NCBI GenBank assembly: GCA_003139775.1
Contig: PLGI01000086.1
Span: 1-36,707 of the forward strand
DNA length: 36,707 bases
Direction of reading: 5' to 3'
Source of the DNA: Syntrophaceae bacterium
GTDB lineage: Bacteria > Desulfobacterota > Syntrophia > Syntrophales > Smithellaceae
Part shown: positions 16,036 to 23,646 of the stretch, in pieces
How the letters are laid out: the number at the start of each line of letters is the position of its first letter
Position numbering within the stretch: position 1 is the first letter of the stretch
Notes under the pieces: model-generated
Databases searched by the model: none
The model's input: only the letters and a program-made list of their open reading frames with translations
Told to the model about the DNA's origin: nothing
Position numbers and translations under genes: made by a program

Positions 16036-16094
16036 ACCAAGTTACTTTCAGATAATAGTCATTGCGAGGAGCGCCTCGCGCGACGTGGCAATCT
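16034..16094. repeat. Repeat family B fragment plus a GTCATTGCGAGG-type palindromic repeat
   Basis: ATACCAAGTTACTTTCA (16034-16050) matches the left end of family B. It abuts GTCATTGCGAGGAGCG...CGACGTGGCAATCT (16058-16094). I recognise that second sequence as a widespread type of bacterial intergenic repeat with TTGC/GCAA arms. Confidence 0.7.
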
Positions 16095-16365
16095 AAATAA
16101 TATTTCTCACAGTCGAGATCATTTATCATAGTGGCCAATTATTTACAAAAGTAATAAGAGTATCTCTATACTAATGCATAAATTTGGATAATGCCTTTTA
16201 TTAATAAGTGCAAAAAAAGAATTGAAATAAAGAAAATTGCGAGTATATTTAAATACATTATTTTAAAAAGGATTATATAATTGTAAACTATAATTAAGTA
16301 AGAAAAGTCCGGTGGATTGAGGGCGAAAAGCGGAGCATTGGTAAGGTGAATGTTAAAGGAATCGT
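16095..16365. other. AT-rich intergenic region upstream of the OLD-family gene
   Basis: Between divergent genes. A 73-codon open frame on the - strand (16166-16387) has no family features and is rejected. A TATAAT at 16289-16294 could be the -10 of the OLD gene, but no convincing -35 accompanies it. AAGGA lies about 8 bases before the ATG at 16366. Nothing else is recognised. Confidence 0.4.
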
Positions 16366-18033
16366 ATGATGATAGATGGAATTTCAATTAAGGGCTTCAG
16401 AAGCTTCGGCGCTTCCGAAGAAAAGATCGGGGATCTAGCGCAGATCAATATTTTTATAGGAAAAAACAATTGCGGCAAGTCAAATGTGCTTAGATTTCTC
16501 GAATTGATGGGTCATTTGCGGGAGCCTGATCCCTTACTGGATTATTCCATGGCTACCGCCGATAAAACTATTACAGTTGGGCTTCAAGTTAAGCGGACAG
16601 GCTACACCGCCGATCTATTCAAGGCTATAACAAAACCATTCGGACCAGAGTGGGTTAAGTCTTTTCCTGAATTTGCCGAAGCTGTTTGGTTCTACTTTTC
16701 AGTTAAAAAAGAACTGCGCCCGACTAATAGGGGCCTAGATGACTTCCGTGACCTGATCCTCCAAAGATGTTCTCCGGCATATACGAATGCGTTGACAAGC
16801 CAAATGTGCAATTATACAGGTGGTGCTCCGGAACAACGTGCTAAGGATATTTCCGAGAGAATCCACGCGCTGGTTAGACTGCAGTTCCCAGTTCATCTCG
16901 TGGGTGCCTTTCGCAGGATTTCTGATGGCGGAAACCAACCACTTTCGGGAAGTGGTCTCATTAACGAACTGCGGAAGTTACGAGATCCTGAACTCACTAA
17001 CTATACCTCAGGAAAGCAGCGTTTTGCCAAAATCATCAGTTTTGTCGGGAAGATTCTTGGAGAACCTGACGCAGTTTTGGAAATACCGGCGGGTAAGGAC
17101 GAGATATATGTCTCAATTCGCGGCAAGGTTCTCCCGCTCGAATCGCTTGGTACGGGAATCCATGAATTAATAATACTTGCCGCGGCTGTCACCATCATCG
17201 ATGGGGCTCTCTTCTGCATTGAAGAGCCTGAGATCCATTTGCATCCGGAACTTCAGAAGAAGTTCGTGCAGTATATATCCCAAAACACAACCAACCAATA
17301 CTTTATCTCTTCTCATTCGAATGCTTTTTTCGACATGCCTGGCGTAAACATCTATCGCTGCGCGCTAGATGAGCAAGAATCAACTAAGTGCCAGCTCGTT
17401 TTGTCAGCAGCAGAAAAACACGCCGTTCTAATGGATTTAGGTTATCGTCTCAGCGATCTACTTCAGGCCAACTATATTGTTTGGGTTGAAGGTCCCTCGG
17501 ATCGAATTTATATAAATCATTGGCTAAAAACGAAGGCACCTGAATTTGTCGAGGGTTTACATTACGCTATCATGTTCTATGGTGGTCGACTTCTAGCACA
17601 TCTTTGCTATGATGATTCGCTGATCGATGATTTTATTCATCTCTCTTGCTTAAATAGAAATGCATGTATCGTCATAGATAGTGATCGTAAAACTGCCCAT
17701 ACCCACCTGAATGAAACTAAGAAACGAATAGTCAGGGATTTTAGGTCTTTCTCATGCTTTACTTGGGTTACCTCTGGGAGAACAATTGAAAATTATATTC
17801 CAGAGACACTTTTAAACCAATCAGTAGCTACTGTCCATGAGAGAACGCATCGAGCCGTTAAATGGGAGAGATTCGGAGATTTAACACGGATAAGATCCAA
17901 CAAACCCATCGACAAGGTTGCCGTTGCTAAAGTTGTGACGTCCAGTCCCGCTGATTTTAGTTTGCTCGATCTTGATCACATTACTGATCAGTTGGTTACA
18001 GAGATCAGACGGCATAATACATTGATAAAATAA
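16366..18033 (+). CDS. OLD-family ATP-dependent nuclease (AAA/SMC-like ATPase plus TOPRIM)
   Basis: The OLD family couples an ABC/SMC-like ATPase to a TOPRIM nuclease and is linked to phage exclusion (P2 Old, Gabija GajA). The ATPase part (about 1-335) has GIKGFRSFG-type start residues, Walker A GKNNCGKS (32-39), the signature region LGTGIHELIILAAA, Walker B FCIEEPEIHLHPE near 283-295 and the H-loop YFISSHSNAFFD. The TOPRIM part (about 365-555) shows WVEGPSDRIY (acidic residue near 374), VIDSDR (near 437) and GRTIENYIP. Length is 555, full size. No GajB helicase or other partner lies next to it, so it is a single-gene class 1-like OLD. It is flanked by repeats and a broken gene, consistent with a defence islet. 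Substrate and role are inferred. Confidence 0.88.
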   Translation: MMIDGISIKGFRSFGASEEKIGDLAQINIFIGKNNCGKSNVLRFLELMGHLREPDPLLDYSMATADKTITVGLQVKRTGYTADLFKAITKPFGPEWVKSFPEFAEAVWFYFSVKKELRPTNRGLDDFRDLILQRCSPAYTNALTSQMCNYTGGAPEQRAKDISERIHALVRLQFPVHLVGAFRRISDGGNQPLSGSGLINELRKLRDPELTNYTSGKQRFAKIISFVGKILGEPDAVLEIPAGKDEIYVSIRGKVLPLESLGTGIHELIILAAAVTIIDGALFCIEEPEIHLHPELQKKFVQYISQNTTNQYFISSHSNAFFDMPGVNIYRCALDEQESTKCQLVLSAAEKHAVLMDLGYRLSDLLQANYIVWVEGPSDRIYINHWLKTKAPEFVEGLHYAIMFYGGRLLAHLCYDDSLIDDFIHLSCLNRNACIVIDSDRKTAHTHLNETKKRIVRDFRSFSCFTWVTSGRTIENYIPETLLNQSVATVHERTHRAVKWERFGDLTRIRSNKPIDKVAVAKVVTSSPADFSLLDLDHITDQLVTEIRRHNTLIK

Positions 18034-18186
18034 TAGCGTGAATGAGAATGGATTTTGTGGATAATATCGCCATATTTATCATGAACAAATGAATAAAAGG
18101 GATGATTCGATTTATTTGATAATCTTTGCTATTACTAATTTTCCTGATGATAGTTAATTATTCTACTACAAATTATTAGAGTAATC

Positions 18187-18414
18187 ATGCCAGACAAATT
18201 AAAACTAAACGAACTCGAAAAGCAAAAACAAATGAACAGGAACCTGTTTAATGTTGTGCTGAGTTTTATCTTGAATATGTCTAAGACCCGCGCCAAACAC
18301 TGGTCATCTCATCATCTCATTCATCACCGCCATACTGACGCTAACTTTGGTGTTACCACGCCCGTGTGGGATGTATTGTTGGGTATGAGGTATGCGTATG
18401 ATCGTAAAAGATAG
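18187..18414 (+). pseudogene. Remnant of a fatty-acid hydroxylase/sterol desaturase gene (3' end only)
   Basis: The 75-residue frame ends in HHLIHHRHTDANFGV followed by TTPVWDVLLG. This is the C-terminal signature of the FA_hydroxylase family (histidine cluster, then NFG/NYG and WDxLFG). The remaining ~200 residues, including the other histidine clusters and membrane helices, are missing. The first 35 residues do not resemble the family. I read it as a truncated gene fused by chance to an upstream frame. No Shine-Dalgarno is clear. Expression as a short protein cannot be excluded. Confidence 0.5.
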
Positions 18415-18488
18415 GTATTGGGAGCGATTCTATGAATCGATATGATTTTACCACTAAAACAGGCACACTAATTATAAGGGGGTAGGTT

Positions 18489-18857
18489 ATGAAAAAAAAT
18501 ATGTTTCGGTCAAAATTTTTGCAGGCTGTTCTTTTTATCTTTTTCTTCTTGTGTTTTAGTTCGCAGTTTTCTTATGCAACTGCGCCAAAATCTGTAGACT
18601 TGGTTTATGATATGAATACGCAAACGTTGTCGGTCACAATAAATCACTACACGTTATCCGCCGGCATGCATTATATTAAAAATGTTGAAATCAAGAAAAA
18701 CGGGACGACAATCAGCATAAATAAGTACAGCACTCAGCCGAAAAGTTCGATTTTCACCTATACTTATAACATACCGGCTGCAAAAGGAGATGTTTTCGAG
18801 GTCACAGCGACCTGTAGTCTCTGGGGCCACAAGACTGCAACATTAACTGTACCATGA
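18489..18857 (+). CDS. Small secreted protein with a superoxide-reductase-like (desulfoferrodoxin) fold
   Basis: A 122-residue exported protein with signal peptide about 1-30 (hydrophobic core FLQAVLFIFFFLCF, cleavage near SYA). The mature part has alternating strands and the pattern VTINHY...MHYIKNVEIKKNG...FTYTYNIP...FEVTATCSLWGHK. This mirrors the C-terminal half of superoxide reductases, where HYI-x-x-IEL and a Cys-x-x-His segment carry iron ligands. The ligands are incomplete: the Cys is present, one His is shifted, and the N-terminal His is absent. It may therefore be a divergent, possibly metal-free relative. GGGGGTAGG precedes ATG 18489. It lies 46 bases before the dienelactone-hydrolase-like gene and may share its transcript. 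The function is uncertain. Confidence 0.55.
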   Translation: MKKNMFRSKFLQAVLFIFFFLCFSSQFSYATAPKSVDLVYDMNTQTLSVTINHYTLSAGMHYIKNVEIKKNGTTISINKYSTQPKSSIFTYTYNIPAAKGDVFEVTATCSLWGHKTATLTVP

Positions 18858-18903
18858 TTAAAAATTTCTTCTTTTTAGGTCAGACATTAAAAGGGAGGTC
18901 GTT

Positions 18904-19710
18904 ATGAAAAGAATATTTATCGTATTGGCCGCTGCCGCACTGGTATTAGCCATTTGCCTTCCTGCTTTTGCCGCAACCATGATTAAAGGCAAGGTTGTAA
19001 CTTACAAATCCGGAAATGTGGTTATGAAAGGTTACCTGGCCTTTGACGAAAATATTAAAGGCAAACGGCCGGGCGTGCTTGTTGTTCATGAATGGTGGGG
19101 ACAAAATGAATATGTCCGCAAACGTGCCCGGATGTTAGCCGGAATGGGCTATACAGCGCTCGCCCTTGATATGTATGGAAATGGTAAACAGGCCAATCAC
19201 CCTGACGATGCCGGGAAGTTTGCCGCTGAAGTTATGAAAAATGCCGCTGTAGGAGAGAGCAGATTCATGGCGGCTCTGGAATTCCTGAAAAAACAAAAAA
19301 CCGTTGATCCGGAAAGAATAGCCGCCATTGGTTATTGTTTCGGAGGCGGAGTTGTTCTGCATATGGCTAGGCTGGGCATTGATCTCAAAGGGGTGGCGAG
19401 CTTTCATGGAAGCCTTGCTACGGCAAAGCCTGCCGAGGCCGGTGTAATTAAAGCAAAGATTCTTGCTCTTAATGGTGATGCGGATAAATTCACAACACCC
19501 GAACAAATCGAGTCGTTTAAGCAGGAAATGAAAAACGTAGGGGCTGACTTTCGGTTTATTTCTTATCCAAAAGCAATGCACAGTTTTACGAATCCCGATG
19601 CCGATATGTATGCGAAAAAATTTAACATGCCTGTAGGGTATAACGCTGACGCTGATAAAAAATCATGGGCTGAACTGGATAAATTTCTTGCCGAAATATT
19701 TAAAAAATAA
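18904..19710 (+). CDS. Dienelactone hydrolase family protein, exported
   Basis: An alpha/beta hydrolase of the dienelactone hydrolase family; the natural substrate is unknown. A clear signal peptide ends at AFA (about residue 23), so it acts outside the cytosol, unlike classical DLH. Motifs include VVHEWWGQNEYVR, ALALDMYGNGK and the nucleophile elbow GYCFGGG. The catalytic triad is Cys145, Asp192 (LNGDADK) and His226 (AMHSFTNP). The Cys nucleophile and WWG motif are diagnostic. Length is 268. GGGAGG precedes ATG 18904. The thioesterase gene follows with a 22-base gap. A detox or hydrolytic role is inference. Confidence 0.9.
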   Translation: MKRIFIVLAAAALVLAICLPAFAATMIKGKVVTYKSGNVVMKGYLAFDENIKGKRPGVLVVHEWWGQNEYVRKRARMLAGMGYTALALDMYGNGKQANHPDDAGKFAAEVMKNAAVGESRFMAALEFLKKQKTVDPERIAAIGYCFGGGVVLHMARLGIDLKGVASFHGSLATAKPAEAGVIKAKILALNGDADKFTTPEQIESFKQEMKNVGADFRFISYPKAMHSFTNPDADMYAKKFNMPVGYNADADKKSWAELDKFLAEIFKK

Positions 19711-19732
19711 CCAATCAGAGGAGGCTACACTA

Positions 19733-20173
19733 TTGAAAAACGAGCATTACCGGAAACTGGAAAATATGATGCATTCAGCGCCGATTGTAAAACTGGCCGG
19801 CGCGCGTGTGGAAATCAGCCAGGGGCAGGCCGAAATTACATTGCCCGTTAAGCGGGAACTTTTTCATGCGGCGGGCGCACTGCATGGCGCCATGTATTTT
19901 CTGGCGCTGGATAACGCGGCTTTTTTTGCCGTCAATTCGCTGGTCGAAGATGTTTTTGTATTAACCGTAAGTTTTAATGTCTATCTTCTTCGGCCTGTTG
20001 ATCGAGGAGTTATAAAAGCAATCGGAAAAGTCGTTAATTCTTCAAAAACACAATATCTGGCGGAGTCCATTCTCTATGATGCGGAAAACAGGGAGATTGC
20101 CAGAGGTAGTGGTGTTTTTGTTAAAGGCAGGGTTAAGCTGACGCCGGAGATAGGCTACAAATTGGGCTGTTGA
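19733..20173 (+). CDS. PaaI-type hotdog thioesterase
   Basis: A hotdog-fold acyl-CoA thioesterase-like protein; the substrate is unknown. The core AAGALHGAMYFLALDNAAFFAV matches the PaaI pattern (HGG/HGAxxxxLxDxAxxxA), followed by VSFNVYLLRPVDRGVIKAIGKVV. The start is set at TTG 19733, because AGAGGAGG (19717-19724) lies 8 bases upstream. This avoids the overlap that the longer in-frame start at 19688 would create with the preceding gene. Product length is 146, normal for the family. The last codons and TGA stop (TTGGGCTGTTGA) are the left end of a 210-bp repeat, so the native C-terminus may have been altered by the insertion. Confidence 0.85.
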   Translation: MKNEHYRKLENMMHSAPIVKLAGARVEISQGQAEITLPVKRELFHAAGALHGAMYFLALDNAAFFAVNSLVEDVFVLTVSFNVYLLRPVDRGVIKAIGKVVNSSKTQYLAESILYDAENREIARGSGVFVKGRVKLTPEIGYKLGC

Positions 20174-20373
20174 AAAACGCTCATCCGCTGTGTTGCGCTG
20201 CAAACCGCACCGCTCAACGTATTTTCATATACGCCTCGCGGTTCGGTTTTTTGCCCCCTGAAGGGGACAGTTCAACTAACGAATTCCAGTTTACTGCGTA
20301 ACTGTAATTCGAGTTTCACTGCGCGCCTTGCATCTGAACATTCGGTGTGCCCCTTAAGGTATTTGAACAGCCC
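20164..20373. repeat. 210-bp intergenic repeat with inverted ends (GGGCTGTTGAA / TTGAACAGCCC)
   Basis: The terminal inverted repeats match at 10 of 11 positions. The left end includes the stop codon of the thioesterase gene. Internal features include GCTCATCCGCTG, CTCAACGTATTTTCATATACGCCTC (shared core with the repeats at 26275 and 28002) and GCGCGCCTTGCATCTGAACATT. I recognise the GGGCTGTTGAAAAACGCTCA type as a common Deltaproteobacterial intergenic repeat. No transposase is encoded. Confidence 0.75.
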
Positions 20374-20588
20374 CCCAAACATAAGGTTTTTAATCGACCC
20401 CACAATATCCATATATTTCTACGAAGCCAATCCTATACAGCGATTCCGCCGACAAATAAGCCAAAATTTACAATGTCTTACTTGTGCCGTCATTAAATTG
20501 ACTTCACCAATCTTTTATGTTAATTAGTCAACTCGTATATAAAAGTTATTAAAAATATTTAGTTATTTGTTTCTGAGGCCTGAAAAGC
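20374..20588. other. Intergenic DNA upstream of the PTS genes
   Basis: AT-rich, with no credible gene. A weak GAGG lies at 20575-20578, about 10 bases before the GTG start of the EIID gene. No riboswitch or clear promoter is seen. In relatives EIIA, EIIB and EIIC genes would be expected here; no trace of them is visible. Confidence 0.5.
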
Positions 20589-21341
20589 GTGAAAAAGACT
20601 ACTCTGGCTAAAATTTTTTTGAGGTCTTTTTTTATCCACGCAACACTTAATTTTCGGCGGATGCAAAACTTAGGTTTTACCATGGCGATAATTCCCCTTA
20701 TTCGGGAATTGCAGTTACAACAAAGGGATTCAGAAAGGATGCTGACCATGCACTTGCAGATGTTTAATACCAATCCCTATTTTTCTGCATCGGTAATCGG
20801 TTCCGTTGTCCGTTTGGAAGAAGAACAGGCCGGTAAAGGTGACGCCTTTGATATCCCTCCGATTAAACAAAGTCTGATGGGATCTTATGCCGCGATAGGC
20901 GATATTTTTTTTTGGGGCGCCCTGAGACCTTTTGCCTCGATTATTGCCGTTATTATAGCATATATGGGGTTAATACTTGCTCCTGTTGCTTTCTTGTTAA
21001 TTTATACACCAGCTCACGTTTGGATAAGGTTAAAGGGTTTTATCGAAGGTTACCGGCAAGGAAAGAAGGGCTTTGAATTTATTCGCTCTTTGGATTTGCC
21101 CCGTGTTGCCGTAAAAATTCGCTGGCTTTCTTTGATTATACTGGCAGGTTTGGTTATTTGGCTGTCGTATAATGGATATTGGCCATTTATAAAAACCTAC
21201 AACGTTATCATGAAATTAACAGCAATGGCGGTTGTTTTGCTTTGCCTCTTATTGATTAAAAAAGGTATATCACAAGTTTATATTATTTATGGCGCTGTTG
21301 TAATATTTTTTCTAATTTTGTGGACGGGATTTTTTAATTGA
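20589..21341 (+). CDS. PTS mannose-family EIID component
   Basis: Inner-membrane component of the mannose/fructose/sorbose-type phosphotransferase permease. The N-terminal motif LRSFFIHATLNFRRMQNLGF and segments FNTNPYFSASVIGSVVRLEEEQ and MGSYAAIGDIFFWGALRP are hallmarks of EIID. Hydrophobic helices lie at about 117-140, 176-195 and 210-248. Length of 250 is slightly short. The start appears to be GTG at 20589. The 3' end overlaps the HPr start in the sequence TTGA. No EIIA, EIIB or EIIC gene is adjacent, so sugar transport by this set alone is unlikely. A regulatory or remnant role is inferred. Confidence 0.92.
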   Translation: MKKTTLAKIFLRSFFIHATLNFRRMQNLGFTMAIIPLIRELQLQQRDSERMLTMHLQMFNTNPYFSASVIGSVVRLEEEQAGKGDAFDIPPIKQSLMGSYAAIGDIFFWGALRPFASIIAVIIAYMGLILAPVAFLLIYTPAHVWIRLKGFIEGYRQGKKGFEFIRSLDLPRVAVKIRWLSLIILAGLVIWLSYNGYWPFIKTYNVIMKLTAMAVVLLCLLLIKKGISQVYIIYGAVVIFFLILWTGFFN

Positions 21342-21607
21342 CAGAAACCAGAACCTTAAAATTAAAAAATAAACTGGGAATGCATGCGCGGTCGGCGGCA
21401 GCTTTTGTAAAAGTAGCTCTACAGTTTAAAGCAAAAATTTATATCGAACGCAACGGACAAACTGTCAATGGAGACAGCATTTTGGATATACTTACCCTTG
21501 GTTGTCCCTATGGCGGGCTGCTGACGATAAAGGCCGAAGGGGTTGATGCTTCCATGGCCATAAAGGAATTGGAAAAGCTCATCGAAAATAAATTTGGAGA
21601 AGATTAA
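21338..21607 (+). CDS. Phosphocarrier protein HPr
   Basis: Small cytosolic phosphocarrier of the PTS. The active-site histidine is His16 in LGMHARSAA, equivalent to His15 of the model proteins. A serine at about 48 in NGDSILDILTLG occupies the regulatory Ser46 position recognised by HPr kinase, though hprK itself is not in the window. Length of 89 is normal. It starts with TTG 21338, overlapping the EIID stop by four bases (TTGA), so translation is probably coupled. The EI gene starts 8 bases downstream. Confidence 0.95.
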   Translation: MTETRTLKLKNKLGMHARSAAAFVKVALQFKAKIYIERNGQTVNGDSILDILTLGCPYGGLLTIKAEGVDASMAIKELEKLIENKFGED

Positions 21608-21615
21608 AAGATAAA

Positions 21616-23400
21616 ATGAGAGCTGATCAGACAGATAAGACATTTGTTCTTAAGGGCATTGGAGTTTCTCCCGGCGTTGCTATTGGCAGGGTTTACCGTT
21701 TTGATCCTCTCGACAGCAAGATTGCTTTTTATAAACTCAAAGATGATTCGTTGATTCCCAAAGAAGTTCTTCGTTTTAAAAAAGCCTTAACAGAATCGGA
21801 ACAGCAACTGTTGGAAATTCAAAAAAATCTCAAAAAAGCGAAGGTTACCGAACCGCTTTATGTAATTGACGTTCATATTCTAATTTTAAAAGACAAAATA
21901 TTCACCAATCGCACAATTAAATATATACGCAGATTAGGAATCAACGCTGAATGGGCTTTGCGCATGACGCTGGATCATTACAAACAGATATTTGAGGGAG
22001 TTGAAGACGCCTACATAAGCAGTCGCGTCAGCGATGTGCAGTATGTAGTTCAGCGGGTACTGCGTAATTTATCCGGTGAAAAGCAGGAAAACGTATGGGA
22101 AACAGGTCAGGACGGTGTGATCATCGTTTCTCACGATCTGTCTCCGGCCGATACGGCTCAGATGAAGTTGGATAAGATCTTAGGTTTTGCCACGGACAGC
22201 GGCGGCCGCACATCGCATACGGCTATTGTTGCCCGGTCAATGGAATTACCGGCTGTCGTCGGACTGGATAATATCACCCGCTCTGTCCGGACCGGCGATG
22301 AGATTATCGTTGATGGCACGTCTGGTCTGGTCGTGATCAATCCCTATCCGGATATGCTCAAAAGATACGAAGAAAAGAAACGTCATTATGACGCCGCCAG
22401 AGATGAGTATCTCAAATATGCGAAACTGCCTGCCATGACGCTTGATAATTACCATGTGCAGATAGGATGCAACATAGAATTTATCGAAGAGATTCCTTCG
22501 GCAATTGTTCACGGTGCTGAAAATATAGGGCTTTACCGGACGGAGTTTTTGTATATCTATCGTGATGAATTGCCGACTGAAGAAGACCATTTCAATAACT
22601 ACCGTCAGGTGGTTACCGAGAAAAATTTATCGTGGTCAACCATCCGCACGTTTGATTTAGGCGGTGATAAATTTCCCAACTACCAGAAGCAGAGCAAGGA
22701 ATTGAATCCGCAGATGGGGTTGAGGGCGATTCGTTTTTGTCTAAAGGAAGTGGAAATATTCAAGACACAACTAAGAGCCATCTGGCGTGCAAGTGCTTTT
22801 GGAAAAACAAAAATTCTGTTTCCGATGATTTCGAGTGTGGATGAAATTCGTGAAGCGAAGAAATTGCTGGAAGAAACCCGTCAGGAACTTTTGTCGCGAG
22901 GGGTGAAAATTGCTTCGGAGATGGAAATAGGCGCGATGATTGAAGTGCCTGCCGCGGTTATTATTGCCGATAAGCTGGCGCAGGAGGTAGATTTTTTCAG
23001 CATCGGCACAAACGATTTAATCCAGTATTCTCTGGCGATTGACCGGGCCAATGAACGTTTGACATATTTGTATGAACCTTTGCATCCGGCTGTTTTGAGA
23101 TTGATAAAGAGAGTAGTGGACATGGCTCATGAGGCAAAGATTCGTACGGCGATGTGTGGTGAAATGGCTGGAGATCCCCTGTGCGCATTGATTCTTCTGG
23201 GAATGGAACTGGATGAATTAAGTATGAACCATTTGGCCATTCCGCGGATTAAAAAAATTATAAGGGAATCAACGATAAAGGAATCCAAAATATTGTTGGA
23301 AAAAGCCCTTTCTTTTAACACGGCGTCTGAAGTGCGGGCGTATGTGGTTGATTATATGATGGGACGTTTTCCTGACGAATTTCAAAATGAAGAAGATTAG
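21616..23400 (+). CDS. ptsI: Phosphoenolpyruvate-protein phosphotransferase (enzyme I)
   Basis: Transfers phosphate from phosphoenolpyruvate to HPr. The N-terminal HPr-interacting and swivelling domain (about 1-230) carries the active-site His201 in GGRTSHTAIVARS. The C-terminal PEP-binding barrel (about 260-575) shows IGLYRTEFLYI, TFDLGGDK, NPQMGLRAIR, EIGAMIEVPAAV, FFSIGTNDLIQYSLAIDR and the Cys-containing TAMCGEMAGDP. Length of 594 is full. There is no N-terminal GAF domain, so this is EI rather than the nitrogen-type PtsP. It forms a tight operon with EIID and HPr. Confidence 0.95.
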   Translation: MRADQTDKTFVLKGIGVSPGVAIGRVYRFDPLDSKIAFYKLKDDSLIPKEVLRFKKALTESEQQLLEIQKNLKKAKVTEPLYVIDVHILILKDKIFTNRTIKYIRRLGINAEWALRMTLDHYKQIFEGVEDAYISSRVSDVQYVVQRVLRNLSGEKQENVWETGQDGVIIVSHDLSPADTAQMKLDKILGFATDSGGRTSHTAIVARSMELPAVVGLDNITRSVRTGDEIIVDGTSGLVVINPYPDMLKRYEEKKRHYDAARDEYLKYAKLPAMTLDNYHVQIGCNIEFIEEIPSAIVHGAENIGLYRTEFLYIYRDELPTEEDHFNNYRQVVTEKNLSWSTIRTFDLGGDKFPNYQKQSKELNPQMGLRAIRFCLKEVEIFKTQLRAIWRASAFGKTKILFPMISSVDEIREAKKLLEETRQELLSRGVKIASEMEIGAMIEVPAAVIIADKLAQEVDFFSIGTNDLIQYSLAIDRANERLTYLYEPLHPAVLRLIKRVVDMAHEAKIRTAMCGEMAGDPLCALILLGMELDELSMNHLAIPRIKKIIRESTIKESKILLEKALSFNTASEVRAYVVDYMMGRFPDEFQNEED

Positions 23401-23646
23401 CTTTTGTTAAAAAATGGTCACGACTGCACTCGGTATTTTTAATCCCGCGGTTTGGAATCTCCCAGCTTTATGCGGTGTAACCCGCGGGAGGTCGCGTTAT
23501 CCTCTGCTTCGCGTGATAATTCGACCTGCAAACTTCAGTCGCAGATGCCCTTCCAGGGTATGCACTCTGTTTCTGAAGCTTGGGTCTCATTATTATAGGG
23601 AGCCTTCGGCTCCTTGCCGTGGGGGGCTCCACAAAGGAAAGAAAAA
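23401..23646. repeat. Intergenic palindromes between ptsI and plsB
   Basis: An 8-bp inverted repeat, TCCCGCGG (23443-23450) with CCGCGGGA (23482-23489), follows the ptsI stop and could end that transcript. Family A copy 4 lies inverted at 23570-23590 (TTTCTGAAGCTTGGGTCTCAT). A hairpin GGAGCC-TTC-GGCTCC (23599-23613) sits just before plsB. A 78-codon open frame here is not credible. Confidence 0.65.

Noticed and set aside
16166-16387. A 73-codon hydrophobic open frame on the - strand before the OLD gene
   Set aside because: AT-rich composition alone yields hydrophobic codons. It overlaps the OLD start and lacks a Shine-Dalgarno.
16366-18033. Gabija system (GajA plus GajB)
   Set aside because: The OLD protein would fit GajA, but no UvrD-like helicase gene follows it.
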